Source: Cristatella mucedo (lineage: Eukaryota > Bryozoa > Phylactolaemata > Cristatellidae). From it: DNA of 64,000 nucleotides. A model generated the notes under the pieces. That model had not been told where the DNA came from. It saw only the letters and a program-made list of their open reading frames with translations, and did not search any database. The translations under genes and the position numbers were made by a program. Positions 22,758 to 44,812 of this stretch are shown here, piece after piece. Where the stretch lies: the NCBI GenBank assembly GCA_009760855.2, contig WPIO01000022.1:998501-1062500 (forward strand), in the 5' to 3' direction. Position 1 is the first letter of the stretch. Each line of letters opens with the position of its first letter.

Positions 22758-23002
22758 CGAATGAAACTGGCCGACTAGCCAGAAGTCGATGTACAGCTTG
22801 ATGCCAGCTTGGAGCCAGCTCAGGTTGGAGAAAAGCAGTGCGAGGTGGCACTTGCTACGCCGACGACAGACAAGCATAGCTGCTGAGTTCGAACCCTTGG
22901 AGGCGAGTTGCAGAAGTCTAAACATGATGTCGCAAAAGCACACACTTAATTGGCAGTGGTGCTCCAGTCAAAGATTGCCCAAAACTTCGCACCAGTACGC
23001 AA

Positions 23003-23110
23003 TAATAATAATAATAATAATAATATTAGTACATTTGATAAAGCGCCCTCAGAAAAGTCAATCTTTTATCCACTTTACAATTGCTGCAAAGGAAGCACGA
23101 TCGATGTAGC
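23003..23110 (-). mobile_element. 3' tail of an L2-like LINE
   Basis: An (ATT)n tail in reverse (AATAATAAT) is followed by GATAAAGCGCCCTCAGAAAA and related words seen at every LINE-A 3' end in the window. Only about 100 bp are present. Confidence 0.75.
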
Positions 23111-23334
23111 AGAATAGAAGCCCATTTGATTGCAGAGCTTATATGACCAGCTAGAGATAGGTCTTTTTTTGACAGGCCACCTAGGTGGCTTCATTGGAGA
23201 TGCTGGCTGACATAATTCAAAGAATAAGGCTGTCTAGTTTTGGAGTAGCGATAGATTTTTCCGTAACCGTTGGTCTTTTGGTGTCGTTCAGTTTGAGATA
23301 GTCAACCGCCATCACAGTGCAAAGTCAGAGTATA

Positions 23335-24500
23335 ATAATAATAATAATAATAATATACTTGATAAAGCGCCCTCAGGGAACTCAATCTCTTTTAGATGCT
23401 TTACATTTGCTGCAAAGGAAACACGATCAAATGGTGAGTGGTATCATGCTTGATAAACAACATGAATAACATGGTTAGGAGTGCCATGCACAGGATCAGC
23501 ATGCAAGAGTGGTTAGTGGCAGCATGCAGTGTAAGCACACGTAAGCACGTAAAGGACCAATCACAGGGACCCACTAAATGCTGTCCTAAATTGGTGTTTT
23601 TCATTTCTTTTTAAATGTGGTCAAGTCAGGGGATGTTCTGATGCAAGTCGGGAGTTAGTTCCAGGCCTTGGGAGCATACGAATTACATGCAAGATCTCCA
23701 AAGGATTTGAGGTTCGTACGAGGTATAGGTAAACAGTTTCCGAAAAGCGGGTGATATGATGCTTGGCCTGGTTGGGGGAGTAGATCTAATAGGTAGGCTG
23801 GAGCCAAAGAATGGAGGGAATAAAGTGAGCGACAAAACCTTGGTCGATCCGTTGCTTGACTGGTAGCCAGTGCAGGTCGGCGAGAAGTTGTCTGATGTGG
23901 CAACTGCGACGCTCACGACAGACAATCATAGCTGCAGAGTGTTGTACCAGCTGTAAGTGCCCAATCGCACATGCCGGTAGGCCAGCAAGCAGAGAGTTAC
24001 AGAAGTCAAGACACGATGTCACAAATGCATGGACCAACTTAGATTTCGTATCCATATCTAAACAAGCCCGAATTTTAGCAATGTTACGTAGCTGAAAGTA
24101 GGCATACTTTACTGCGGGGCTGATGTGGTCGTCTAATGAAAGATCACTTTGGAACACGACACCTAGATTACTTACAGATTCAACAGGAGATATGCTGGCA
24201 GAGCTGATTTTGAGCGTCAGGTTTTTTAATTTCTGAAACACACTTGGTTTGCCCATAACTAGTAAGTTGGTTTTGTTTTCATTCAATTTAAGAAAGTTTG
24301 CTTCCATCCATGCATGAATGTCATCAATACTTGTAGCAAGGGAGTTTAGAGAATTCGACTGGCTCGAGGGCTAGGAGGAATCAGAGCAAAGGTCAAACTG
24401 AGTGTCAACTGCATAAAACTGAATGCCTAGATTTTGATAGCGATCACATCGGCAAAAGGGAGTGTTTAAACACTGAAAAGAAGCAGACCGAGCAGAGAGC
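23335..24500 (-). mobile_element. L2/CR1-like LINE copy, 5'-truncated (LINE-A)
   Basis: On the minus strand a broken frame (24307 to 23786) encodes the C-terminal part of a non-LTR reverse transcriptase: KLNENKTNLLVMG, SNLGVVFQSDLSLDDHI, FVTSCLDFCNSLLAGLPA and [14 protein letters not shown]. These are the recurrent blocks of the L2/CR1/jockey-type thumb region. The 3' end has the standard tail (GCGCTTTATC-like word then ATT repeats, here reversed at 23335). A catalytic YADD region is not seen; the copy is a dead 5' truncation. Confidence 0.88.
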
Positions 24501-24599
24501 CCTGAGATACCCGTACTTAAGTGGTTCCTTGGATGATCTTTGTCTGTTCACGTCAATACTCTAGAGTCTCCCACTGAGATAGGACCTGAACCATTGCAG

Positions 24600-25345
24600 T
24601 GCAGTTACGGTGACGCCCCTTTTGTGACATCTCGTCTTGACGTCTGTAACTCACTGCTTGCTGGTCAACCAGCCTGTGCAATCAGGCGCTTGCAGCTGGT
24701 GCAAAACTCTGTAGCTAGGCTTGTCTGTCGTGAGCAGCGCAGTTGCCACATCACACCACTTCTTGCCGACCTGCATTGGCTCCCAGTCAAGAAACGGATT
24801 GACCAAGGTTTTGTCACTCACTTTCAGGTTCCTTCATTCTTTGGCTCCAGCCTACCTATTAGATCTACTGCCCACCAGGCTAAGCATCGTACCACTCGCT
24901 TTTCGGGATCCAATTGTTTACCTATACCTCATTGTATACCTATACCCGAACCTCAAATCCGTTGGAGACTGTGCCTTTAGTTCGTATGTTCACAAAGCCT
25001 GGAACTCACCCCCCCCCCGGCTTGCACGACATCACATGTCCCTACCTAACAACATTTAAAAAGAAACTAAAAACGCACCTCTTTATCACCCCATTCATTA
25101 ATGGGTCCCGTGATTCGACCTTTATGTGCTTTTGGGTGCTGATACTGTGCATGCTGCCACTAACCATACTTGCATGCTGACCCAGTGCATGTCACCCCTA
25201 ACCATGTTATTCTTGTTGTTTATCAAGCATGATATTACTCACCATTCAATTGCGTTCCCCTTTGCAGCAAAAGGAGAGCGCTAAAAAGTGATTGAGTTCT
25301 CTGAGGGTACTTTATCAAATGTATTATTATTATTATAATTATTGG
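24600..25345 (+). mobile_element. L2/CR1-like LINE copy, 5'-truncated (LINE-A)
   Basis: The plus-strand copy has [40 protein letters not shown] and the PKAWNS-like block, ending in GAGTTCTCTGAGGGTACTTT and ATTATTATT. It lies about 100 bp from the minus-strand copy and in opposite orientation to it. Confidence 0.88.
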
Positions 25346-26599
25346 TCTAATTTTGCCTTCTAAATTAGTGGCCTGACTACAATCTTTTTGAAAGGACATG
25401 ACCTGAGGCTAAGGGCATATTTATTAAGTTAGCTCCGTGGGTGCTATACCAGCCGGAATGTTCGCTCAGCCTTAGTTTCCGCTGCTGACTTTCTCCGTGC
25501 CTAAGTTTCAAAGCAGCAGCAGTCTTGCCGGCCAGCCGATGAGTGAGGTTTTAGCACTCGTCCTTAATCTGTGTGCTGAACATAACTTGCCCCTTCTCTC
25601 AGACCGTATACTGTGTCACTGAAAATGTTATACCGTCTTGTATAATTAATTTTTATTGCCGGCTAATTTATCTGAATCTCACTCTCTCCAGGCGATTCCC
25701 ATATGCCGCAGCCCTCGAGCTCACGTTCCTGCTCCTCAAAGGCTCCAGGGATCCTCTGCACCCCTGGGCCAAACCAGGGCGGCCGATGTTCCCGCTGAGC
25801 AGCCCCTTCAAGAATGCACGATTATTTCCTCTACGAGGATCACAAGAAAGAGAACCTTCTCGAAGACCCATCATGATCCCTTCCTTACGCTACTGCTCAA
25901 TATATCAAACTAGCTTATACTTCGTGCCTTACTGGAAAAGAGTGTTGTTTCTCTTGACCCAAATCAACCATCCTACTGCTAATGCTAAGTGAAAAGCAGA
26001 CAAAGGCTATGACGTTGTGAATACTTGCCATTTTGAGTTGTTTCTGTCGTCCATCTTCACACCAGTTTTCCTACAGCCCGTTGCACAACCGGACACGATT
26101 TGCATCTTCAAGTCCAGCTTGGATTCAAGTGCCACTGTTGCCCCCGAGGACTCAAAAGAACAAGTAGAAGTCGATGACGTCATTACGGGCCGAAGTTTCA
26201 TGCTCAGGTGCCCCTAGCGTGGATGTAGAACAGCAATGTACTTACAGCAGATCCGTTTGGAACTCTAACGCAGAGGCTTTTTTCATGAGATGCTACCATC
26301 TCTGTAGTCAAGGTTTCTGTAGATGTGCAACGCAAACCATGCCTGAGTCATACCTCGCTTGGTCTGCTGAGAGGTTATCGATAGTGTTGGCAAGCACAAT
26401 CCAGGCTTTCACTTCTATGCCAATGACACATAGCTGTGCCTATGCTTTGATCCTCCCTCATAGCAGTCGATAAAGCCAAACTCCCTCAGATCCCCTGATG
26501 TATGTACTGCTGACACCCGCTCTTGATGACAGAACACTCATATTTAATGAGAAAACAAATTGCTAATTGTGTGCAAACCAAGTGCGACTCGGAAATAAG

Positions 26600-26760
26600 A
26601 CAGCAAGAATCCGCTCAAAATCTGCTCTGCCAGCATATCTCCTGTAGCATCTGCACGAAATCTAGGGGTCCTGTTCCAAAATGACCTTTGACTAGACAAT
26701 CACATCAGCTTAACAGTCAAGCCTGCCTACTTTCAGCTACAAAACATGGTGGTTTGGTGG
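26600..26760 (+). mobile_element. LINE-A internal fragment
   Basis: It contains TCTGCTCTGCCAGCATATCT and the downstream words of the LINE-A coding region (compare 57095-57240). There is no 3' tail. Confidence 0.65.
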
Positions 26761-27110
26761 CACCCTCCAATCATTCTATTAGCGTTCGATAGCCTATTAC
26801 ATTAAAAAGTGCCGATCACGTTTACTACGGGCAAGCAAGAGTAATTTGTCAATGCGAAAAAGTAGCTCCGATAAAACACTGGGTTATCGTGCTCTGGACG
26901 CAGTTCAGCCAATATTCCTAAAACTTATGCATTGGGGTTTTAGCCATCGAAGTACTGCCTGCTTTTATTCTGACTTACTAAGATTTATAGCAATAATGGT
27001 CGAATTGGTTTATTTTGTTGCTTTCTTTTTGTAAGTCATTTTGCATTATTGCTTTTTGACGCTGTTTAGTCCCTCATGGCTCCATACTAATGTACCTTTT
27101 CCTTTATCAG

Positions 27111-27803
27111 GAGCGACCGTACATCTGTACATATTGTGGGGACACGTTTGCAAGGTCCGATCACCTAAAACAGCACACTAAGCGCCACCTCAAGAACCAG
27201 GACAAGGAACCAGCTGATCACACACCTTCAGATCTGGTAGTTGCCACCGTGCACAAATCTGCTGCTGCCAATTCCAAGGATTCAGCAGTGAGCGGCTTAG
27301 CACTTGCAACGGCACCTAACAATAAGACGCAAGCACTGAAGAGGTCGCCGAATGAGACTTCGACGTACAGCCAGAATTTCACTAGTGCCTGTGCCCCCAC
27401 GACTGGACTGTCGAATAGGAATGCCAGCCCTCACTTTAAAAAGGAAACTAACGTTCTAGCTTCACCGGATAGTGGCCGTGTTGCCAGTCAGCAAAGCCAG
27501 CACTCTGCAGGGCTACACGATCGAGTCAGCTACCTCAATAAAGAACTGCCTGACAGCCGGACTACATCCCTAGTGGGAAACAAGAATGTCATTGATGCGA
27601 CTGCCTACGATCACAGCTCTGCATCTGGCAAACCTGCTCGTGACACCGGCTTCTTGCCAACATTGCAAGACTCGAGTCAGCAGAATTTGCACACCAAGCT
27701 TGCAGTGAACGTGCATCGAGGTGCTGCTAGCCTCGATTCCAAAAGTTTCACCACCAGCAGCACTAGCCCTATGAGCATGGTTACGATGATACCAAAAAGC
27801 TGA
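27111..27803 (+). CDS. Terminal exon: last C2H2 finger and Ser/Thr-rich tail
   Basis: Acceptor TTTTCCTTTATCAG before 27111, phase 0. It encodes ERPYICTYCGDTFARSDHLK and QHTKRH, the fourth classical finger (C-x2-C-x12-H-x4-H), linked to finger C by TQERPY. About 200 residues of Ser/Thr/Asn/His-rich, probably disordered tail follow, ending at TGA 27801-27803. Codon usage here is much less GC-rich than in the upstream exons. Drosophila Schnurri carries a C-terminal finger triplet needed for its Mad/Medea contacts. Fingers B, C and D would correspond to that triplet if the block belongs to the same gene as ZAS2. Confidence 0.94.
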   Translation, partial: ERPYICTYCGDTFARSDHLKQHTKRHLKNQDKEPADHTPSDLVVATVHKSAAANSKDSAVSGLALATAPNNKTQALKRSPNETSTYSQNFTSACAPTTGLSNRNASPHFKKETNVLASPDSGRVASQQSQHSAGLHDRVSYLNKELPDSRTTSLVGNKNVIDATAYDHSSASGKPARDTGFLPTLQDSSQQNLHTKLAVNVHRGAASLDSKSFTTSSTSPMSMVTMIPKS

Positions 27804-27983
27804 TACAAGCAAATTCCGGCACCGAGGGCGTATTTTGCTGAAACTCGGTGCTCACGAACGATGCTCATTAGTCGCTGTGTGCTCTCGACCAACATACACT
27901 ACCATAGGAAATGGGCGAGAGCTGTATTATTGAACAGCTTAGTGGATTTACAATATTACTACCTCACACTTGTTCACTAATCT

Positions 27984-27989
27984 AATAAA
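27984..27989 (+). terminator. AATAAA polyadenylation signal
   Basis: A canonical hexamer 180 bases after the stop codon of the finger gene. It is the first AATAAA downstream and suits a short 3' UTR. Confidence 0.75.
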
Positions 27990-28054
27990 AAACGTGCCGA
28001 CGAATTGCTGTGGGCATTGTGTGTCCAGCGATTGCCAACTGATGTGAAACCACA

Positions 28055-28060
28055 TTTATT
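28055..28060 (-). terminator. AATAAA polyadenylation signal of PDAP1 (minus strand)
   Basis: TTTATT on the plus strand reads AATAAA on the minus strand, about 370 bases downstream of the PDAP1 stop. It is 65 bases from the opposing signal at 27984, so the two transcripts end almost face to face. Confidence 0.65.
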
Positions 28061-28430
28061 TCCTCACAGGCTATTTTACTGCTGCTGTCAAACCAGAGCA
28101 CCCATGGCCTACGCACAAGCTGGCCTCACCCGCCATCTTGGTGTTAGGCGCCGAACAATAGCGTATCTGCGGTACGTAGAAAGTGGCGTCACCGGCATTG
28201 CCGCGGCGGGAATGACTCCGTGCCACTAGTGCCACATTCTTGTCCCCCGCACGGGGCTCCGCTATGTAACATGCACAGCATGGCAATAGTAGATCGTGGA
28301 GCAATGGTGTGTCCGTTGAAGCTGGCCAGCAGCCAGGTATCTCTCTCTTCTTCCTCTTCACACGACGAACATTCTGCCGCTGCCACGGAAGGCCGCCACA
28401 GCCAACGGTGGCCTCGGAGGGGGCTTCTGA

Positions 28431-38219
<9,789 letters not shown>

Positions 38220-39560
38220 CGTCGTCACTTAAAGACCCAGATGACCAAGTTAGACAGCAGAAGTGTGCTGCTGCCGTCGAAAGCCTGCAGCCGCGAACAA
38301 GGAGCGCCAATTAGATCACAGCGGGGTGTCGCGACGCAACTTCCGTTCAGCGTCCGCTCTCGTAATCCGGGAGGAAATTAATGCGCACCGCAGCGTCGAT
38401 CCGCCACGATAGCGCTCACTTTGGACCATTCCAAATAGCACGAGAAAATGTTGGACCAAGCTACGGCGCCAAGACCTTCAGCAGGCGCCGCATGAAAGAC
38501 ATCACCACACGCACTAACATCGAAAAAAGCAAACGGAGACGCACTCCCTCGTGGGCCGGACGTACGGAATGAGGAAAGCTCGAAAAACTGTGCAAAAGAG
38601 AACTTAATCTCTTCCCCAGGCCCTTTACTTTGGGCATGTCCCAGGGCTTGAGCCCGCCCACGACTTTGGCCAGGAAAGGCTAGCACCTTACCTCCTCCCG
38701 GGCTAAATCGTGCATTACGTTTGCAGTTGCCGGGAAAGACGAGAGTGCCGCATTTTAACGGCATCGTAAAAAATATATCAGAACTGGCGAGACGGCGTTG
38801 CGCATCATGGGAGTCCAATAGGCTGCAGCACTCAAGAAGGCGTAATTCTGATGGAGCGCCACCGTCGAGCGAGCGCGCGCCGGCAGACCCAGACGAGCGC
38901 GACGAAAAGTCTCACCTAAGGGTCTGCAACTTACCCAGGAGGAGAAGCGAGGGCGGCTGGGTCTCGAATGTCGCGCCGACGAGTGGCGGGCTCCGACGAC
39001 CGTCTCAGCGTGCGTGCATACGTCACGCACCCCGTCTCCGAGTGCCCACAGCTGACTGACTGACTCCAGCTGACTGAGCGAGCGAAAGCCGCTGCGCGCC
39101 GCGTGAGCGGCGCGCCGAGTTCCGGTGCATCGATCACGCGGCGTCGCCGTGACTGCGGCGGCGAGCCACGGCTACGGATGTAGCGCGTTCGTTGGGCGAG
39201 CGGAGCGTGCGAGTCCCCGTGCGGTCGGTAGCGGTTGGGCGAGGCGCGCACGAACGGCGCCGCGCTCATTGTGCGATCAGAGAATGGGTCTGAGGCTGGC
39301 TGCGGACGCGGACAGCGACGCGAGCGGTGTCGCGTCCGCAATGTCAGCTGGTGTCGCGCCCATATTGTCAGCCGGTGAAATGTAACGGTCCCCACCCCTC
39401 CCCCCAGTGAAGATGCAACTTGCCCGCTGACAGGAAGGCCGCCGGAAACGGACCCAGCGGCAGAGAGCGGAGAATGGTTCCGGTTCTTTCCCGAAGGGCT
39501 GGTATGTGGGACTCTGCGATCGCCATGAGCGGACCTAACGATCCCTCGAGACAGGAAAAC
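38220..39560. promoter_or_regulatory. CpG-rich region, probable PDAP1 promoter and 5' UTR side
   Basis: A GC- and CpG-rich block, densest at 38850-39370, in otherwise AT-rich repeat DNA. It lies just upstream (minus-strand sense) of the PDAP1 start codon. A degraded SINE-1 copy interrupts it at 38588-38707. It contains open frames on both strands without recognisable protein. No TATA box is obvious. Confidence 0.5.
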
Positions 39561-39654
39561 GCAGGCGGAAACAATACAACTGCTCGATGTTAATTAGTAA
39601 AAGTTTATAAACTGAAGCGGTGGCCCCCTGCAGCTTGAGCTGAAAATAGGGTAG

Positions 39655-39785
39655 CAGCGGTTAAAGTGTTCGCCCTGACCAAAGTCTGGCCGCGGTCGTG
39701 GGCTCGAGTTTCCAGGCACTTGAAAACGCCTGAATAAAGATTAAGTTTTCTTAGGGGGCTACAGAAATGAATTGTAATTATTAAT
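39655..39785 (+). mobile_element. SINE-1 copy
   Basis: Head (GCGGTTAAAGTGTTCGCC), GGGCTCGAGTTTCC B box and tail CGCCTGAATAAAGATTAAGT, ending AATTATT. Confidence 0.8.
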
Positions 39786-39949
39786 TTATGTTTATGAGTG
39801 GTTCTTAAATTATGACTGTTACGAAACCAACGCGCCATAGTCAATAGCTTAGATCTAATAAACTAAAAGGTAAAAGGTAAATAATATAGGTTAGGTAATC
39901 AATCAGATTCATTTATAGAGCTGCAGGAGAGCTGTATAGCGACTACTAT

Positions 39950-40245
39950 TAAAGGGATCCCGGTGATTCCGTCCTTTATGTGCTCCTGCGTGCTGACACT
40001 GTGCATGCTAACTAACTAACTATTAATTATTAATTAATTATTATTATTAACTAACTAGCTAACCGATCTTGCGTGCTGACTCTGTGCATGTCACTCTTAA
40101 CCATGTTATTCTTGTTGTTTATTGAGCATGCTACCAATAACCATTCGACCATGCTTCCTTTGCAGCAGATGTAAAGTGGCTAGAAAGAGATTGAGTTCTC
40201 TGAAGGCGCTATATCGAATGCATTATTATTATTATTATTATTATC
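39950..40245 (+). mobile_element. LINE-A 3' end with ATT tail
   Basis: Only the 3' UTR part: CGTGCTGACACTGTGCATGC, then AAGAGATTGAGTTCTCTGAA and (ATT)n. A TAAC/TAAT simple repeat is inserted at 40010-40065. Confidence 0.8.
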
Positions 40246-41454
40246 CCACTTGTAGCGGGCAATACACGACTGCCTGATGCTGGACTGGAACACAGCTTGC
40301 GTCGCGAAGTTGTAGCACCTTACCCCAGGGCTAAAACGTTGCGACTACGGAAATTACCTGCTTCGGGTCGCAGCTTCTTCGAAGACAGCGGTTTGCCACA
40401 CCCGGTGGAATGAAGCCAGAATTTCCATGGTTAGACATATTTCAGAGGTTTGGGAATATTAATCATTGCTGTGGTGCAGTACTATCGTAGTATGAGTAAT
40501 AGTAATAAGAACACTAATAATAATAGGCCATTCGTATAGCACCCTAAGAGAAACTCTATGTAGGCACTTTAAAACTCGCAGCAAGAGAATCATGGGTTGG
40601 TAGCTTGAACGGCATCAAGCATGCCAAAGCAACAAGTATCAGGGCTCGTATGCGAAAGAGAACATAAAGACTCTCACGGTCACCGGCTAGTAGGACCTAT
40701 GGTTAGTAGCATGCACTGAGTCAGCCGTAGAGATTATAACGTTTAGCACATCGGACCGATAAAAGTATATTTAAAAGTGTCTGGATGGCTACGTGTTTGG
40801 AGCTGCTGCATAAATTCGCTAACCATACCCTGAGGCGCTAGTTCCTTTAGTATATGTCACGTGGCTATGGCATCTAGCACCCACTGTTCGTGTCCTATAC
40901 TTTTCCGAAATACCTTCTTCTGGAGACGATACATATGTCAGTAAGACTGCATGCACATTGGAAAGAACAGTACGGACCATGGCTTTAATTAGGCAACGGA
41001 CCAGTAATAACTATGCAAAATTCAATAGCTTCATTGAAAAATATTCTTCCAAGTAATTTATACTATGTTAAAAATGAAGCTTCTAATGATTAACTATAGC
41101 GTGTACGATTTTAGCACGAACGAGCTAACAAAAAAAATTTCACTTGTAATAAGCTAAGGCTAAGAGGAAAAAGTTGGCTTTAGCCTTTTTAATGTCGTCC
41201 AATCAGTGGATGACTTAATGTCAGTGGTTAGTGAGGTAAAGGCTTTAGGGACAATAGAACAGAAGGCGCGGCCTCCAAGAGATTTGAATTTCGATAGCGG
41301 CACAATCAACCGACTAGAATAAGAGAAATGCCGATCAGGATGAAGAGATAAGTTGAAGCTGGAGCGAGAGAGTGAAGTGACCTGAAGATGAGTGGCCGAA
41401 CCTTGAAGACGCTACGCTGATTGATAGGGACCAAGGCAAACTAGTAAGGGATTG

Positions 41455-41630
41455 GTAAACGACTGGGTCGTAATAGCCCAGAAGATGGTCGCTCTTAACG
41501 ACCGAGGTTGCGGGCTTGAATCCTGCAGTGGGCGATCCTTTATTACTAACTGCAAGCGGCGGTGATAGACTTTAAAGCTCTTCTGCCGCTATAAAAATGA
41601 GGCTGCTAAATCAGCTAATCTAAGGTTGAG
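41455..41630 (+). mobile_element. SINE-2 copy
   Basis: CGGGCTTGAATCCTGCAGTG (B-box region), GCAAGCGGCGGTGATAG, CTCTTCTGCCGCTATA and AAATGAGGCTGCT in order. Confidence 0.8.
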
Positions 41631-41702
41631 TAGAAAGTTTGTGGGCATGTTTTGAATTAAATCATTGTTAAATTCATTGAGTTGATATTTCGTTAAAATA
41701 AT

Positions 41703-42640
41703 AAAAATAGGAATTCACTTGATGGAGCGCCCTCAGAAAACTCACTCTCTCTCTAAGCGCTTTACACTTGCTGCAAAGGAAACACGATCGAATGGTGACC
41801 GGTATCATCCTTGATTAACAACATGAACAACATGTTAGGGGTGACATGCACAGGGTCAGCATGCGCGTGTGGTTATTAACATATTGCAACAGCGTCAGCA
41901 CGCATAAGCACATACATGACGAATCACAGGAACCCACTAAATTCTGTCGCAAATAGGTGAGTTTTTAATTTCTTTTTAAATGTGGTCAAGTCAGAGTATA
42001 TCGTGACGGAAGTCGGGAGTGAGTTCCAGGCTTTGGGAGCATACGAACTAAATGCACGGTCTGGTAGGATTTGAGGTTTGTATGAGGTATAGGTAAACAG
42101 TTTCCGAAAAGCCGGTGGTACGATGCTGAGCCTGGTGGGAAGTACATCTGATTGGTAGGTTGGAGCCAAATAATGAAGGGACCTAAAAGTGAGCCAAAAA
42201 AACCTTGAAGTCAATGCGTTGCTTGACTGGGAGCCAGTCCTGGTCGGCGAAAAGTGGGATGATGCGGCTACTGCAACGCTCACGACAGACAAACCTGCTC
42301 ATTGTTGCTCAAAGCTGCTCATTGTTGCACCAGCTATAAGCACCTGGTTGCACACGCCGCTAGACCAACAAGCAGTGAGTGACAGAAGTCAAGACGGGAT
42401 GTCACAAATGCATGGACCAACTTAGATGTGGTATCCCTGCCTAAACAAGCCCGAATTTTAGCAATGTTATGTAGCTGAAAGTAAGCAGACTTGATTACGG
42501 AGCTGATGTAGTGTCTAACGAAAGGTCACTTTCGAACATGACACCTAGATGTCGTGCAGATTCAACAGGATGTATTCTGGCAGAGCCAATTTTGACCGCT
42601 AGTCTTTCCAGTTTCTGAATATTATTAATATCACTGCGCA
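41703..42640 (-). mobile_element. LINE-A copy, 5'-truncated
   Basis: On the minus strand it encodes [16 protein letters not shown] and LTTFKKKLKTHLF, plus upstream reverse-transcriptase thumb words. The 3' tail is at 41703. Confidence 0.85.
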
Positions 42641-43102
42641 CGAACTTTTTGTTCAACCTTACATTTTATGCGACCTGCATATGGAATAACAGAAGTTGTG
42701 CTTGGACGTCACAAATTTATCGCTGAACTTAGCTACGGTGTTGTTATCTAAGCAAGCCTGAATGTTTGCCACGTAGCGTAGAAGAGTTTTTCCTTGCGTT
42801 AAAAGTCATTTTAGAACAGGGCATCCTAAATTTCGTGCTGAAGTAATAATACATAAATTTCCCTAAATAAAATAAAGAAATAAAAATAAAATAGAATAAC
42901 TAAACAAATAAAAAAATCCTAAATTCCGTGCTGAAGCAATAGGAGAGATGCCGGCCAAGTCGGTATAGTAGACTAGGCTTTCTAGTTTTTAAATAGCACT
43001 AGTACAACCAATTAGAAATAAACTGGCTTTTCTGTCTGAATTTGCAGGAAGTTTGCTGCAAGCCAATGGTGAACATCCGGGACACGAAGTGCTAGGATAC
43101 GT

Positions 43103-43228
<126 letters not shown>

Positions 43229-43344
43229 GGGAGGAGAAAATCACAAGTGCACAAGTGCAGCTGAATGTCATTTGCATAAAAAAGACAGCCTATATTGTGC
43301 GTAGCGATTACTTTGGCCAGAAAAACGGTATACATTTAATAGAA

Positions 43345-43505
43345 AAATAATTTTTTTTTATAATACACTAAGAGACCCAAGTATCTTCCATGCGCTTTAC
43401 ATTTGCCGCAGGACTTAAACCTACGTCCTCGGTCATTTTAGGGGAGAACCATGACCTCGGTCATCAATGGCGAGCGAGCACCTTAATCCCTGGCCCAAAC
43501 AAAGA
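43345..43505 (-). mobile_element. Degraded SINE-1-like copy
   Basis: It has the CACTAAGAGACCCAAGTATC tail relative and the GAGCGAGCACCTTAATCCCT head; the middle is duplicated or rearranged. Confidence 0.5.
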
Positions 43506-43861
43506 CGTTGACCTAAAAGGCATCCCTGGGTTACCCGATCCTTCAAATGCTCACCGGATAATCGTTTTCCATTCAAATAAACTCTTTCAATTCTCCCCCT
43601 GGTATAGGACGTACACCATTGTGACACAGTACCTTCGATGCCTTGGGCCAGTCGATCGGCTCTAAAGATAAAAGCCTCTGAAGCTTTCATCTTTTAAGAT
43701 AGACGAGAGCTTCTCATAAGCGCACATAGACACTCAAATTATTTATATAGAGCAAGTAAAAATTCCATTTTAAATAATGCTACCAGGGCTAATAGTGATA
43801 GATCATGTGCATGGAGTCATAAAGTCTATTAATGCACTTTACGATAAGCTGCAAGATAAAA

Positions 43862-44812
43862 GGTAACCGGATAATTCGGTGCCGGACAATTCGGCGCGGA
43901 CGATTCGGCGCAGACAATTTGCAATGTATTCATTTTTTATATTTTAAACGCAGTGTAAACACGTTTTCAATTAGTGAGTGCATAGTTTTGAAACCTAGAC
44001 GCTTTTAATTAACCAAGACATTTAATTACACAATAAGTGAGTACATAGTAGCTAGGGGGATAAGTGTATATAAGCATGACTGTAAAGGTCAGTGGACAGA
44101 CACCTTTGGAACTTGAAACTTGCAAGTCCAGCATCATAGTCTGTGAGACAGTATGGATTGTAGTTAGTTATTTCAATAGTTTTAGTTTTAGCTTTTGTTT
44201 TCTATTTAAAATTTTAACTATCCTATGCATAAATAAGTAGAGAGACTCATAGAATGGCTTTAGAATTTGTAGAATCAGAGAAAGGAAAATGAATGGTGGT
44301 TTACGAAGGTTATCTTTATCACATTGAGGGAAAAACTGAACAGAAAGAGATATGGAGATGCTGCGATCGTTCCTGCATAGGTCGCTGTCATACAGCGAAT
44401 GGAGTGATAATTAAACCGCCATCTCAACATTCGCACGCAGCATCTACTGGTCAACTTGAAACAACTTGAGTCTGATCAACCGTTAAACGACGTGCAGAAG
44501 AAACAGAAGAACCAGCAAGAGTGATTGTCCAGGCAGCAATGGAAAATTTGTGTCCAGCAGCACAAGCAACTGTACCAAAAACCGAAGATCCTCCTCTGAG
44601 GAAAAATAAACACATCGAGACCTGGATTGTCGATTGCGCACGATTGTGTTAGATTACGAAAATTCTTCATCAATTGATTACTTGCGCGGATGTAGTCACA
44701 ATATTAATTTAATGGATTAACATTTAGTATACTGGTAACATTTTCAAAATGTGATTTGGTGCAAGAGAATTTTGTCCTCTCCGAATTGTCCACTCCGAAT
44801 TGCCCTAGAACC
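43862..44812 (+). mobile_element. FLYWCH/Mutator-like (MULE) DNA transposon, decayed
   Basis: A 951-bp element is flanked by an 8-bp direct repeat AGATAAAA (43854-43861 and 44813-44820; the next base G also matches), typical MULE target-site size. The termini are imperfect inverted repeats built on ATTCGG and GGACAATTCGG. Inside, a frame from ATG 44254 encodes a FLYWCH-type zinc-binding domain: VVYEGYLYHIEGK, IWRCCDRSCIGRCHT, and an H-S-H pair. TGA codons interrupt it at 44290 and 44467. A shifted frame then gives RRAEETEEPARVIVQAAMEN, resembling the linker after FLYWCH domains. No transposase catalytic core is present, so the copy is non-autonomous. Confidence 0.82.

Larger units (their letters stand above)
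22161..27110 (+). other. Long intron with inverted LINE pair and SINEs
   Basis: A 4.95-kb intron. It holds a SINE-1 copy (22635-22757), an L2-like tail (23003-23110), two L2-like LINE copies in opposite orientation (23335-24500 minus, 24600-25345 plus), a degraded SINE-like stretch at 25650-25790 and an L2-like fragment at 26600-26760. No exon is seen. Confidence 0.85.

Noticed and set aside
23786-24307. Minus-strand ORF of 173 codons as a host gene (also 45416-45862 and 57064-57612)
   Set aside because: These are pieces of a repeated non-LTR retrotransposon, found at many sites with a common 3' tail.
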